NCBI GenBank assembly: GCA_947165145.1
Contig: CAMUZG010000023.1
Coordinates: 1-39,826 of the forward strand
Direction: 5' to 3'
From: an uncultured Selenomonadales bacterium
Lineage (GTDB): Bacteria > Bacillota > Negativicutes > Selenomonadales > Selenomonadaceae
DNA: 39,826 nt
Shown here: positions 24,813-32,538 of the stretch, one piece after another
How positions within the stretch are numbered: position 1 is the stretch's first letter
Layout: each line of letters begins with the position of its first letter
Notes under the pieces: generated by a model
Databases searched by the model: none
Told to the model about the DNA's origin: nothing
The model's input: only the letters and a program-made list of their open reading frames with translations
Made by a program: the position numbers and the translations under genes

Positions 24813-24847
24813 TCTTGATTCGGCTCGTAAAGTTCGTAAAAAAAATT

Positions 24848-24876
24848 AGCCCCGAATCAACTTCGAGGCTTTTTTT
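24848..24876. terminator. Second terminator-like hairpin, near the toxin-antitoxin 3' end
   Basis: AGCCCCGAA pairs with TTCGAGGCT (one mismatch) and is followed by a T-run on the plus strand; A-rich sequence on the other side gives T8 on the minus strand, so it can serve the minus-strand toxin-antitoxin pair. Confidence 0.65.
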
Positions 24877-24877
24877 A

Positions 24878-25057
24878 TCAGAATCTACTTTCAATAGGTC
24901 TTTCACTAAAATTTTGCGTGTCTCTTACTAAAATTTTCTTTTGTTCTGGCTTTTCCTTCGTTACAACTTCACGTTTAAGATTTTTACCGTCATTTTCTTC
25001 AAAATCTTTGATGATTTCATTCAGAGACTCAAAAATCATATCAAACGCTTTACTCAT
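24878..25057 (-). CDS. Short antitoxin-like protein, apparently lacking its HTH domain
   Basis: A 59-residue protein starting MSKAFDMIFESLNEIIKDF. This opening is the N-terminus of helix-turn-helix antitoxins that accompany HigB/RelE-type toxins, which continue for about 100 residues into an Xre-like DNA-binding domain. Here the protein ends after a lysine-rich stretch and a short duplicated segment (KILVRDT / QNFSERP), and no HTH is encoded downstream. The ATG at 25057 follows GAGGAG. It lies one base after the toxin gene stop. Either a truncated antitoxin or a minimal toxin-binding form. Confidence 0.6.
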   Translation of the reverse strand: MSKAFDMIFESLNEIIKDFEENDGKNLKREVVTKEKPEQKKILVRDTQNFSERPIESRF

Positions 25058-25058
25058 T

Positions 25059-25412
25059 TTATTTTTTCTCCTCAAAATACTTTTCAAGCCGCTCTATTAG
25101 CTGTTTAATCGAATTTTTCTCTGCTTGACTTAAATTTTCCATTTCATTTTTAGCAAATACCATTATCAAAAAGATTATTCCATGAACTTCAAAGTCAACA
25201 TAACAAACTCGCACACAATGTGACTTGCCTCTATTGCCGTAGCTGAATCTCATCTTCCTCAATCTGCCTGTTCCTTGAATTACGCTTCCGATTTTGGGAT
25301 TTTCAAGTAAAATTTGCTGTAAATCTTTCAAATCATCATCATTTAATCCGAATTCAGCCCATTGACTATCAAATTTCTTGCCGTGAATGAATTCTCGTCT
25401 AATTTCTTCCAT
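25059..25412 (-). CDS. RelE/HigB-like toxin
   Basis: A 117-residue protein resembling the HigB/RelE-superfamily toxins related to phage Gp49-like proteins: an N-terminal FDSQWAEFGLNDDDLKDLQQIL segment, PKIGSVIQGTGRLRKMRFSYGNRGKSHCVRVCYVDFE core, and FAKNEMENLSQAEKNSIKQLI towards the end. The core arginines and lysine plausibly act on ribosome-bound mRNA. The start at 25412 has GAGG 7 bp upstream. It is 23 bp after cbiB and is followed by the short antitoxin gene, the toxin-first order of higBA systems. Confidence 0.72.
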   Translation of the reverse strand: MEEIRREFIHGKKFDSQWAEFGLNDDDLKDLQQILLENPKIGSVIQGTGRLRKMRFSYGNRGKSHCVRVCYVDFEVHGIIFLIMVFAKNEMENLSQAEKNSIKQLIERLEKYFEEKK

Positions 25413-25435
25413 ATGATAACCTCAAAATTGATTGA

Positions 25436-26380
25436 CTACGCGATTGCAAACGCGCACATCAAAAATAAAACCGTGGCGGTGTACATCAGCCGAATTGCTC
25501 CGATAATGTGCGTTGACTCCAAACTTTCGTTAGGTTCGCCCATGTATGCTCTAAAATGTGGTTCGCCGAAATAATAATTAGTGCCGCCAAGTCGAATATT
25601 CAACGCTCCAGCAACAGTAGCCTCAGCCCAACCGCCATTCGGACTTGGATGTTTGCTTGCGTCGCGTTTCATCATCTCAAAAGCGTTTCGATAGTCAAGA
25701 TGAAGTATGACAGCCGCGCAGATAAACAAAAATCCCGTCAAACGAGCCGGAACGAAATTTGCAACGTCATCGACACGAGCCGCAACTCGTCCGAAATAAA
25801 AATATTTGTCGTTCTTGTAGCCGAGCATAGAATCCATCGTGTTAATCGCCCTGTACGCGACTGCAAGCGGCAATCCGCCAATCGCAAAGTAAAACAGCGG
25901 CGAAATTATTCCGTCAACGGTGTTTTCGGCTACAGTTTCGACAGTTGCGCGGACAACTTCAGCCTCGTTGAGATTTTGAGTATCGCGACCGACAATCCAA
26001 CCGACTTTTTCGCGAGCAGCGGCAAGGTTTTCAACGTCAAGCAACGAATATATTTCGCGAGCTGAATCGGCAAGACTTCGCGGCGAAATCATGAAACTCA
26101 ATGCCAATGCTTGAATAAAAATCTGCGCGGCGAGACTCGGAACAGTTTGCGATAAAATTTCAATGCCAAAACCGACAAGGTAAGCGACAATCACGACGAT
26201 TCCGACGAGAACTCCACCTTTAAAAATTTTTTTTGACGGTTTATCGACATCACGGCGCAAAATTTTTTCGAGAAAAGAAATTAAGTTGCCGATAAGCACG
26301 ACTGGATGAAATTTACTGCGCGGGTCGCCGATAAGTGCGTCAACGAGAAATGCGATAACTGCGGTTATCATCGGGCTCAT
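25436..26380 (-). CDS. cbiB: Adenosylcobinamide-phosphate synthase CbiB/CobD
   Basis: An integral membrane enzyme that attaches the aminopropanol arm in cobalamin synthesis; 314 aa. Motifs are AFLVDALIGDPRSKFHPVVLIG near the N-terminus, GRDTQNLNEAEVVRATVETVAEN (about residues 135-157), DGIISPLFYFAIGG, YRAINTMDSMLGY and HPSPNGGWAEATVAGALN. The ATG at 26380 has TTGGAG upstream. It is divergent from the ChbG-like gene and separate from cobU and cobQ, 4 to 6 kb away. Confidence 0.95.
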   Translation of the reverse strand: MSPMITAVIAFLVDALIGDPRSKFHPVVLIGNLISFLEKILRRDVDKPSKKIFKGGVLVGIVVIVAYLVGFGIEILSQTVPSLAAQIFIQALALSFMISPRSLADSAREIYSLLDVENLAAAREKVGWIVGRDTQNLNEAEVVRATVETVAENTVDGIISPLFYFAIGGLPLAVAYRAINTMDSMLGYKNDKYFYFGRVAARVDDVANFVPARLTGFLFICAAVILHLDYRNAFEMMKRDASKHPSPNGGWAEATVAGALNIRLGGTNYYFGEPHFRAYMGEPNESLESTHIIGAIRLMYTATVLFLMCAFAIA

Positions 26381-26459
26381 TAAATCAGTCTCCAATTTTT
26401 TTTGCAAAGTATTCGGTTGACTGCGCGATAATTCCTGCACGCGTCAAGGAGGTCTGAAC

Positions 26460-27302
26460 TTGAAAAATTTAATTGTGAATGCTGATGATTTCGGTCGACA
26501 CGAATTGGTTAATCGTGCGGCGGAAATTGCGTTTAAATCCGGTTGTTTACGGTCTGCGACGTTAATGGCGGGCGGAATTGCCTTCGACGACGCGATTAGG
26601 ATTGCGAAAAATAATTCTGGCTTGGGAATTGGTATACATTTCACGCTTGCGAACGGAAATCCGATCTTGCCGCCGAAAGAAATTCCAACTTTGGTCACGT
26701 CTGAAGGAATTTTTCACGATAATTATATTGCATTCCTGAAAAAATATTTTAGCGGAAAAATTTCTCTTGAAGAAGTGCGATCTGAGCTTGCCGCGCAGCT
26801 TGAAAAAATTTTGAGCACGGGAATCACGTTGACGCACGTCGACAGCCACCAACATCTTCACCACGTGCCGGGTATAATCGAAATTGTTTTGGATTTGGCG
26901 TCGAATGCGAATATTAAGGCAATGCGTTCAGCCGACGCGAAAATTTTTGACGGAGAATTGAACAGTATCGGAAAATTTATCGGGCGACTCGGATTAGGTT
27001 CTTTGGCGAAGTTTGCGGCTCATCAAGCGCATAAAAAAAATTTCGTCACGCCAGAACACTTCGCGGGAATCGTCGCGGGTGAATCGGTCAACGAAAATTT
27101 TTTACTCAAACTTATTTCTAATTTGCAGGACGGCACGACGGAAATTATGCTTCACCCAGGCACCGACAATAAAATTTTGTGCGACTTTTGCCAATGGGAA
27201 CACGATTTTGAGACAGAACTTGCCGCAGTCACTAGTTCGCGTGTAATTGCCGTGCTTGACGAGAAAAATATTTCTGCAATAAATTTTTCTGATTTAAGGT
27301 GA
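26460..27302 (+). CDS. ChbG/YdjC-family carbohydrate deacetylase
   Basis: A 280-residue member of the YdjC/ChbG/HpnK family of metal-dependent deacetylases acting on N-acetylated sugars. The motif LIVNADDFG (Asp12, Asp13 pattern) starts the protein, then GIHFTLANGNPI, THVDSHQHLHHVPGI (metal His) and EIMLHPGTDN. The TTG start at 26460 has a perfect AAGGAGGT. It is followed 4 bp later by a GtrA-like gene, hinting at modification of lipid-linked sugars in the envelope. The exact substrate is unknown. Confidence 0.85.
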   Translation: MKNLIVNADDFGRHELVNRAAEIAFKSGCLRSATLMAGGIAFDDAIRIAKNNSGLGIGIHFTLANGNPILPPKEIPTLVTSEGIFHDNYIAFLKKYFSGKISLEEVRSELAAQLEKILSTGITLTHVDSHQHLHHVPGIIEIVLDLASNANIKAMRSADAKIFDGELNSIGKFIGRLGLGSLAKFAAHQAHKKNFVTPEHFAGIVAGESVNENFLLKLISNLQDGTTEIMLHPGTDNKILCDFCQWEHDFETELAAVTSSRVIAVLDEKNISAINFSDLR

Positions 27303-27306
27303 TGAA

Positions 27307-27690
27307 ATGACACACGAAAGGTTTATGGAAGTCCTACGCTTCTGTTTCGTCGGCGGATTGTCGTTTTTGGTCGATTATTTGCTGCTTTTCGCGCTGACGG
27401 AGTGGGCGGGCGTCTATTATCTGTATTCGTCGGCAATATCGTTCGGCGTGTCGGTCGTGTTCAATTATTGGCTGTGCGTGGCTTACGTTTTCAAAGATGC
27501 GGGCAAACAAACGGCTCGTCGGGCGACAATTTTTTTGGTGACGGGAGTAATAGGCTTGGGACTCAATCAATTTTGTATGTGGTTTTTCGTGGCGATGGCG
27601 GGCTTGCATTATATGTTGGCAAAAATTTTCGCAACGGCAATCGTAACGATTTGGAATTATTTTACCAAGAGAATGGCGATTCGCGGATAA
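27307..27690 (+). CDS. GtrA-like membrane protein
   Basis: A 127-residue protein with four predicted transmembrane helices (about 8-32, 37-58, 71-92, 97-117). The pattern RFCFVGGLSFLVDYLLLF and the last helix with NYFTKRM are typical of GtrA, a putative flippase of polyprenyl-phosphate-linked sugars. It has AAGGTGATGAA upstream and is coupled to the ChbG-like gene. Confidence 0.88.
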   Translation: MTHERFMEVLRFCFVGGLSFLVDYLLLFALTEWAGVYYLYSSAISFGVSVVFNYWLCVAYVFKDAGKQTARRATIFLVTGVIGLGLNQFCMWFFVAMAGLHYMLAKIFATAIVTIWNYFTKRMAIRG

Positions 27691-27697
27691 TTTACAG

Positions 27698-28543
27698 TCA
27701 AAAGTCGACAAGTTCACGATTTCTTTTGTCGAAACGTGCAATTTTCGTGTAACCGAAACTGCGGACGTACTCGCAAGCAATTTCGTTGAATTTACCGCAA
27801 TCTTCTGGTCGATGAGCGTCTGAATTTATCGTAATCGGCAACTTGTAAGCAGCGGCAATCTTCATGAAGTCTGCGTAAGGCGAAATTTCTTTGACGGGGT
27901 AGCGGTAAAGCGTGCCGGTGTTCACGTCGACGACCATATCAGAATTTTTCAGAGCAATTGCAACGCGCTCAAGGTATGGCGTCACGTCGAAAGTCGGAAA
28001 ATGTTTGAAAAGCCGCACGTTGAACGGGTGACCGAGTATATCATAATTGCCGCTAGCCGCCAAAAGCTCAACTTGCGTAGAATATTCGTCCCAAACATCG
28101 CGTAAATCGTGATTCTGCCACTCGTCGATTAGTTTGGAGGCGTCGAAGCCCCAACCCCACAAAAAATGCACGGAACCGATACGATAATCGAAATCCCACG
28201 CGTCAAGGATTTTTTTCACGGCGGATTGATCGCGGAAATTGCAAACTTCAATTCCGACCTTTACGGCGTGATTTTTTTTTAGTCGCGCCATGAAATCGAA
28301 ATAATCTTGTAGCGTGTGCTTAAATTTATTCGTCTTGAGCCAAACTTTTTGAAACTTCCCGACGGGCGAATCGTCCAAAGTCAAATCGTCGTAATAAAGC
28401 TGCTCGAATTCGGGGAAAGTGTGCGTATGTTCGCTGACACCGATTTCGTCAAGCCCGTGAGCCTTTGCCGCGTCGAAAAAGCCTTGAACCCAATTTTCGT
28501 CGTAGTTGCCGTACTCAAAATGCATGTGGTAATCGAATTTCAT
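27698..28543 (-). CDS. PHP-domain phosphatase, histidinol-phosphatase-like
   Basis: A 281-residue PHP-family metallo-phosphoesterase. Metal-binding motifs are YHMHFEYG at the start (His6, His8), GVSEHTHTFPEF, KVGIEVCNF, IGSVHFLWGWGFD, ILGHPFNVRLFKHFP and INSDAHRPEDCG near the C-terminus. This matches HisK/HisJ-type histidinol phosphatases, but no his genes are near, so the substrate is unproven. The ATG at 28543 follows ACGAGGTG. It is convergent with the GtrA gene (7 bp apart) and preceded by a long leader with a strong hairpin. Confidence 0.82.
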   Translation of the reverse strand: MKFDYHMHFEYGNYDENWVQGFFDAAKAHGLDEIGVSEHTHTFPEFEQLYYDDLTLDDSPVGKFQKVWLKTNKFKHTLQDYFDFMARLKKNHAVKVGIEVCNFRDQSAVKKILDAWDFDYRIGSVHFLWGWGFDASKLIDEWQNHDLRDVWDEYSTQVELLAASGNYDILGHPFNVRLFKHFPTFDVTPYLERVAIALKNSDMVVDVNTGTLYRYPVKEISPYADFMKIAAAYKLPITINSDAHRPEDCGKFNEIACEYVRSFGYTKIARFDKRNRELVDF

Positions 28544-28722
28544 TGCGGTCACCTCGTTAGAATTTAATCGCCGCTGTTATCGTAGCAGTTGGCGTCAAAG
28601 TATTCAAAGGCAGGGCAATCAGCAAAGCTCACGTCGAAGACTTCTTTAAATGGAAGAAAGAGCAGATGCTTGATGTTGCTAGCCCCAAGCCTAACGTCCG
28701 AAACGACTCTGCTCCTTCTTCC
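28544..28722 (-). ncRNA. Structured 5' leader of the PHP gene (or small RNA)
   Basis: The predicted transcript start is close to 28722. From there GGAAGAAGGAGCAGA (28708-28722) pairs with TCTGCTCTTTCTTCC (28652-28666) in a 15-bp helix with one GU pair that is only stable in minus-strand RNA. The 41-nt loop and about 100 nt downstream are G/C-balanced with smaller stems. No known riboswitch, T-box or 6S signature is recognised. No protein-coding gene is seen between 28544 and 28908. Confidence 0.45.
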
Positions 28723-28728
28723 GGCGAC

Positions 28729-28757
28729 AGTTTACCACAAAACCGAAGCGAAAACAA
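28729..28757 (-). promoter_or_regulatory. Putative promoter of the PHP leader transcript
   Basis: TTGTTT (28752-28757), 17-bp spacer, TAAACT (28729-28734) with a TGG extended -10 element. The expected start site coincides with the first base of the long hairpin. Confidence 0.5.
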
Positions 28758-28908
28758 TCAAAATTTAGTTTGAAGGAAAATAGACGTTGCTCTCAAAGTC
28801 GCCGCGATTCACTCGTCTCACAAAGATTTTATCACGGCGGCAGGAAAAAGTTTTTGTTGGCAGAATCAATCGGCAGAAAACTTTTGGGACAAGGTGATCC
28901 TTTTGAAT

Positions 28909-29571
28909 ATGATCAAACAAATCCTGCGCAAGGTGAGAAATATTTTAATCGGGCTGATAGTGCTGACAATTTTAATCGTGGCGGGCTTCGTTGCGGCAGT
29001 AAAATTCGACGTGTTGAGCACGGAAGATGTCGCCATGCTCAACGAAGAACTCGGCTTATATCGACTGCCATTCGTCGGCAACGGAAGATATTTCGAGGTG
29101 CCCGAAGGTGTCGAGTGGCCGCCACCGCCTGAACCAGAGCCCGAACCTGAGCCGGAACCACCGCCCGAACCCGAACCCGTTCAACCCGAACCGCAACCTG
29201 AACCCGAAAAACCTAAGCGCGAAGAAAAACCTAAGGAAGTCAAAATCGACCGCAAGGCAATCGAAGAACAACGCGCTAAACGTGAGGCTGAAGAGAAAAA
29301 ACGCGTCGCACGGCTCGCCAGAATTTACGAGAGCATGAAGCCCGAACAGGCTGCCAACGCTTTAATCAACGTCGATTGGGACACGACCGTTTTAATCTTC
29401 CAACGCATGAGCGAAGAATCCGTCGCGAACATTTTGGCGAAGATGGAGCCTGAAGCCGCCGCGCAACTCACCGAAATGCTTTACGCGGGCACACAACGTC
29501 GAGTGACCTTGCCGTCAGACACGATGCGCAATGAACCGACTACGCCCGTCGAAGAAGTCTCCGCGCAATAA
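28909..29571 (+). CDS. MotE-like membrane-anchored protein with Pro-Glu linker
   Basis: A 220-residue protein with one N-terminal transmembrane helix (about residues 8-29), a periplasmic segment, a Pro-Glu repeat (alternating PEPEPEP, roughly 68-105), a charged coiled coil (about 110-145) and a C-terminal MgtE-N/FliG-like module (SMKPEQAANALINVDWDTTV, ILAKMEPEAAAQLTEML). This layout matches the MotE chaperone of flagellar stators, though the linker recalls TonB-like wall-spanning segments. No flagellar gene is near. A TTG at 28903 is an alternative start. Function inferred only from the fold. Confidence 0.65.
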   Translation: MIKQILRKVRNILIGLIVLTILIVAGFVAAVKFDVLSTEDVAMLNEELGLYRLPFVGNGRYFEVPEGVEWPPPPEPEPEPEPEPPPEPEPVQPEPQPEPEKPKREEKPKEVKIDRKAIEEQRAKREAEEKKRVARLARIYESMKPEQAANALINVDWDTTVLIFQRMSEESVANILAKMEPEAAAQLTEMLYAGTQRRVTLPSDTMRNEPTTPVEEVSAQ

Positions 29572-29584
29572 TTTGCAATCAAAA

Positions 29585-29620
29585 ATCCCGACAGTCAACG
29601 CGATTGTCGGGATTTTTTTT
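29585..29620. terminator. Bidirectional terminator between MotE-like and SDR genes
   Basis: ATCCCGACA and TGTCGGGAT form a perfect 9-bp stem with A5 on the left and T8 on the right. The SDR stop codon starts inside the T-run, so it serves both converging genes. Confidence 0.9.
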
Positions 29621-30404
29621 ACGTGTAGGAGCCGACGATATAGCCGCCGTCGACGAAAAAATTTTGTCCCGTTATCCAAGCAGCCCTGTCGCTCAACAGG
29701 AAAAGAATCATGCCCGCAACGTCGCGAGCTGTGCCCAAACCTAGCAGGTGCCGCGAAATAATTTCTTCGTTAGCAGTCGCCGCGTACATTTCGTTTTGCA
29801 TCATCTCAGTCTTGACGAGCGCGGGAGCAACGGAGTTTATGCGATGTTTGCCGCGAACAATTTCCTTCGCGAAAGACTTGACTGCCGATTGAACCGCCGC
29901 TTTCGCCGCAGAATACGCGAACAACGATTTACCGCTGAAGTCGCCCGCAATCGAACTCATCAGCACGAAGGAGCCGCCACCGTCCGAAAATTTTTTCCGC
30001 GTCGCCGATTGAACGAAATTAACTGCGCCCCAAAAACTCGTGTCGAAAATTTTTTTGGCAAGCGTGGCGTCGAAGGAATTCAGCGGAGTTAAGCCCCAAA
30101 TGCCCGCCGTGTAAACGCCGCCGTTGATTCTGCCGACCGCACCGGTAAAATTGCTTAGCACCGACGACCAATCCTCAGCAGTCGCCTCCGTCACGTCAAG
30201 TTGCTCGGTAAAAATTTTCGGCGGACGTTTGGTAAGACTGACGGGCGAACTTTTGCGCAACTCGTTGAGCCGCTCCAAGTTCCTGCCGATAGCCAAGACG
30301 TTCGCGCCGCTTTGTGCCAGTTCAATAGCCGTTTGCCGACCAATGCCACTCGACGCGCCGACCACGACAAAATTTTTCCCCGTGAAATTGAATGTTACGC
30401 TCAT
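29619..30404 (-). CDS. Short-chain dehydrogenase/reductase
   Basis: A 261-residue classical SDR oxidoreductase. The Rossmann motif VVGASSGIGRQTA (TGxxxGxG-like) is near residue 13, catalytic Ser in VLMSSIAGDF, YSAAKAA (Tyr and Lys) near 160, and a C-terminal DRAAWITGQNFFVDGG. Most resemble FabG-type 3-oxoacyl-ACP reductases, but the substrate is not predictable. ATG at 30404 has GAGG upstream. It has its own promoter inside the end of the cobU region. Confidence 0.88.
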   Translation of the reverse strand: MSVTFNFTGKNFVVVGASSGIGRQTAIELAQSGANVLAIGRNLERLNELRKSSPVSLTKRPPKIFTEQLDVTEATAEDWSSVLSNFTGAVGRINGGVYTAGIWGLTPLNSFDATLAKKIFDTSFWGAVNFVQSATRKKFSDGGGSFVLMSSIAGDFSGKSLFAYSAAKAAVQSAVKSFAKEIVRGKHRINSVAPALVKTEMMQNEMYAATANEEIISRHLLGLGTARDVAGMILFLLSDRAAWITGQNFFVDGGYIVGSYT

Positions 30405-30445
30405 TAAGCAAGACCTCGGATTTTTTTGGAGTTCAAATTTTTTTG

Positions 30446-30474
30446 ATGATAGCACAGGCGGCGGGATTTATCAA
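30446..30474 (-). promoter_or_regulatory. Sigma-A promoter of the SDR gene
   Basis: TTGATA (30469-30474), 17 bp, TATCAT (30446-30451), just after the cobU stop codon and 42 bp before the SDR start. Confidence 0.7.
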
Positions 30475-30477
30475 CAA

Positions 30478-31032
30478 TCACGCTTCCGCCAAACGTTTCA
30501 CGTCGACAGCAAGCCCCGCGACAGTCAGATAAACTTTTTCGGCTTGAGCAGCAAGAATTTGATTCGCAAGACCTGCCGAGTCTCTGAAGTGCCGCGCAAG
30601 TTTGTTCTCGGGGACAATGCCGCAACCGACCTCGTTGGTGACGAAAATTGTCACGGCGTCGACAGTTTGAGCCGCGTCGATTAATTTTTCAATCAGCGTT
30701 CGCACGTCGTCGCGAAGTTTTGATTCGTCGTCAAGGTTCGCCGCGCAGATGAAATTGCTAATGTACATCGTGACGCAATCGAAGAGAATCGCGCCGAAAT
30801 TTTTTCCCGCCGCGAAAATTTTTTCTTCAGCCGCCGTCGGAGCCTCGAAAGTCTGCCAATTATCGCCGCGCCGTTCACGATGAATTTTGATTCGTTGAGC
30901 CATCTCGTCATCAAAAATTTGCGCGGTTGCAATGTAAGCCGCACGTCCGCCGCCGAATTTGAGAGCGATTTTTTCCGCGAAAGAACTTTTGCCGCTGCGA
31001 GCACCGCCCGTCACCAAAATTATTTTGCCCAA
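30478..31032 (-). CDS. cobU: Adenosylcobinamide kinase / guanylyltransferase CobU
   Basis: CobU phosphorylates adenosylcobinamide and adds GMP during nucleotide-loop assembly of cobalamin. The 184-residue protein has the P-loop ILVTGGARSGKSSFAE at the start, AAYIATAQIFDDEMAQRIKIHRERR, LFDCVTMYISN (Walker B) and FVTNEVGCGIVPENKLARHFRD. The TTG start at 31032 follows ACGGAGG; an upstream frame to 31236 overlaps the sigma-factor promoter and is rejected. It is divergent from sigH. Confidence 0.93.
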   Translation of the reverse strand: MGKIILVTGGARSGKSSFAEKIALKFGGGRAAYIATAQIFDDEMAQRIKIHRERRGDNWQTFEAPTAAEEKIFAAGKNFGAILFDCVTMYISNFICAANLDDESKLRDDVRTLIEKLIDAAQTVDAVTIFVTNEVGCGIVPENKLARHFRDSAGLANQILAAQAEKVYLTVAGLAVDVKRLAEA

Positions 31033-31114
31033 AAAGTTTTCGCCTCCGTCAAGGATAAAAAAATTTTCTATTCTACCTTCGACGCGATAATCCCTACTTG
31101 CCGCCGCAAAAAGT

Positions 31115-31143
31115 TTGACTAAAAATATGCCGTGCAGTATAAT
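31115..31143 (+). promoter_or_regulatory. Sigma-A promoter of the sigma-factor gene
   Basis: TTGACT (31115-31120), 17-bp spacer, perfect TATAAT (31138-31143), 27 bp before the start codon. One of the best promoters in the window. Confidence 0.8.
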
Positions 31144-31169
31144 CAGCGCATTAAATGGAGGGCGTCGAC

Positions 31170-31907
31170 ATGAAATCGAACGTTGAAAATTCTTTTGAAA
31201 CCGAAATCGCCGACGAGTACGCCAAATACGAGACACTCTCGGACGAAGAGCTTCTTGTCGAAATTAAGGATAAAGACAACAGTGCCGCAATGGATTATCT
31301 GATTCACCGCTACAGGAGTTTCGTGCGTGCCAAGGCGCGTTCGTATTTCCTAATCGGCGCGGACCGCGAAGACATCATTCAAGAAGGCATGATCGGCTTT
31401 TTTAAAGCGGTGCGCGACTTCAAAAGCGATAAGCTGTCGAGTTTCCACGCCTTCGCCGAACTTTGTGTTACGCGCCAAATCATCACGGCGATTAAAACTG
31501 CCACGCGACAAAAACACATTCCGCTGAACTCTTACATTTCGCTGAACAAACCGATTTACGACGAGGACAGCGATCGCACGTTGCTTGACGTTATCAGTGG
31601 CGTGAAAGTTGCCGACCCCGAAGAACTTGTCATCAGCCGCGAAGAATTCCTTGCAATCGAAAAGAAAATGGAAGAAATTTTGAGCGAACTTGAATGGCAG
31701 GTGCTCATGGCTTATCTTGACGGCAAATCTTATCAAGAAATCGCGGCGAGTTTGGATCGTCACGTCAAATCAATCGATAACGCACTGCAACGTGTGAAAC
31801 GCAAACTTGAACGTTACGTGACCAGTCGCGGCGAGACAATCGACATCGGCACGGTGTATCGCGGGCTATCGACTCTCGACCGCCACATGAAAGCTAGTCA
31901 CTCCTAA
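31170..31907 (+). CDS. Sigma-70 family factor, SigH (Spo0H) type
   Basis: A 245-residue sigma factor. Region 2 contains AAMDYLIHRYRSFVRAKARS and ADREDIIQEGMIGFFKAVRD (core binding and -10 recognition); region 3 is short; region 4 has SELEWQVLMAYLDGKSYQEI and SIDNALQRVKRKLERYV (HTH). This layout is that of SigH, which in Firmicutes controls competence, stationary-phase and, where present, sporulation genes. A C-terminal tail of about 25 residues is extra. The ATG at 31170 has GGAGG 8 bp upstream. A terminator follows at once. comEC in this window is a possible but untested target. Confidence 0.9.
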   Translation: MKSNVENSFETEIADEYAKYETLSDEELLVEIKDKDNSAAMDYLIHRYRSFVRAKARSYFLIGADREDIIQEGMIGFFKAVRDFKSDKLSSFHAFAELCVTRQIITAIKTATRQKHIPLNSYISLNKPIYDEDSDRTLLDVISGVKVADPEELVISREEFLAIEKKMEEILSELEWQVLMAYLDGKSYQEIAASLDRHVKSIDNALQRVKRKLERYVTSRGETIDIGTVYRGLSTLDRHMKASHS

Positions 31908-31935
31908 GCGTCCGCAACGGGCGCAATTTTTTTTT
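31908..31935 (+). terminator. Terminator of the sigma-factor gene
   Basis: GCGTCC-GCAAC-GGGCGC followed by AATTTTTTTTT. Its T-run abuts the -35 hexamer of the next promoter. Confidence 0.85.
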
Positions 31936-31960
31936 ACAAATTCACGCAGACAATTATAAT
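31933..31960 (+). promoter_or_regulatory. Sigma-A promoter of the GNAT-cobQ genes
   Basis: TTTACA (31933-31938), 16-bp spacer, perfect TATAAT (31955-31960). Confidence 0.75.
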
Positions 31961-32019
31961 CGACAATCGCGGCTCTGTCACTACCAAAATCTTTGCCGAC
32001 AAAATTACGAGGTGATTTT

Positions 32020-32538
32020 ATGACAATCGAACTTATTCCGACGCGCGACGACGAACGCGAAAAATTTATCGTCGACATTCAAGCCGCCTTCAAAAAGGCT
32101 GTTGTTGAAGAATTCGGCGACGACGGCAAGGAAGTCATTCCGCGCGAGGACGTGGAAAATTCTTTCAACGAAAACGGCGCACAAACTTTTAATATCGTTC
32201 GTGACGGCGAAATTGTCGGAGGTACCGTGCTCAAAATCGACCGCGAGACCAATCGCAACGAATTACTGTTGCTTTTCGTGAATGTCGACTGTCACAGCAA
32301 AGGTATCGGTTCGGCGGCGTGGCAGGCGATTGAAAAACTTTTCCCCGAAACAAAAATTTGGGAGACAGTCACCCCTTACTTCGAGAAACGCAATATTCAT
32401 TTCTACGTCAACAAATGCGGCTTTCATATCGTCGAATTTTACAATCCTCATCACAAAGACCGACATTTTGACGAACATGATGACGATTTCCCCGGCGGAG
32501 ATTATTTTTTCCGCTTTGAAAAGGTGATGAGCAAATGA
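32020..32538 (+). CDS. GNAT family N-acetyltransferase
   Basis: A 172-residue GCN5-related acetyltransferase. It shows VGGTVLKIDRETNRNELLLLFV (beta strands 3 and 4), the acetyl-CoA loop as CHSKGIGSAAWQAIEKLF (Q/RxxGxG/A-like), and a C-terminal NKCGFHIVEFYNP strand. The His/Asp-rich tail (HHKDRHFDEHDDDF) is notable. The ATG at 32020 has ACGAGGTG upstream. Its stop overlaps the cobQ start as ATGA, so the two are translationally coupled; whether it has a cobalamin role is unknown. Confidence 0.85.
   Translation: MTIELIPTRDDEREKFIVDIQAAFKKAVVEEFGDDGKEVIPREDVENSFNENGAQTFNIVRDGEIVGGTVLKIDRETNRNELLLLFVNVDCHSKGIGSAAWQAIEKLFPETKIWETVTPYFEKRNIHFYVNKCGFHIVEFYNPHHKDRHFDEHDDDFPGGDYFFRFEKVMSK

Noticed and set aside
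28544-28722. 6S RNA or signal-recognition-particle RNA
   Set aside because: No matching closing stem or conserved GGAAGGAAGCAGC-type loop motif; the hairpin is at the 5' end only.
28573-28770. A plus-strand frame without a start codon encoding AAVIVAVGVKVFKG and more, upstream of the MotE-like gene
   Set aside because: No start codon or ribosome-binding site, and the segment is better explained by a minus-strand structured leader; it could still be a gene remnant.
31033-31236. 68-residue N-terminal extension of CobU
   Set aside because: It overlaps the sigma-factor promoter and start; the P-loop of CobU is normally at the very N-terminus.
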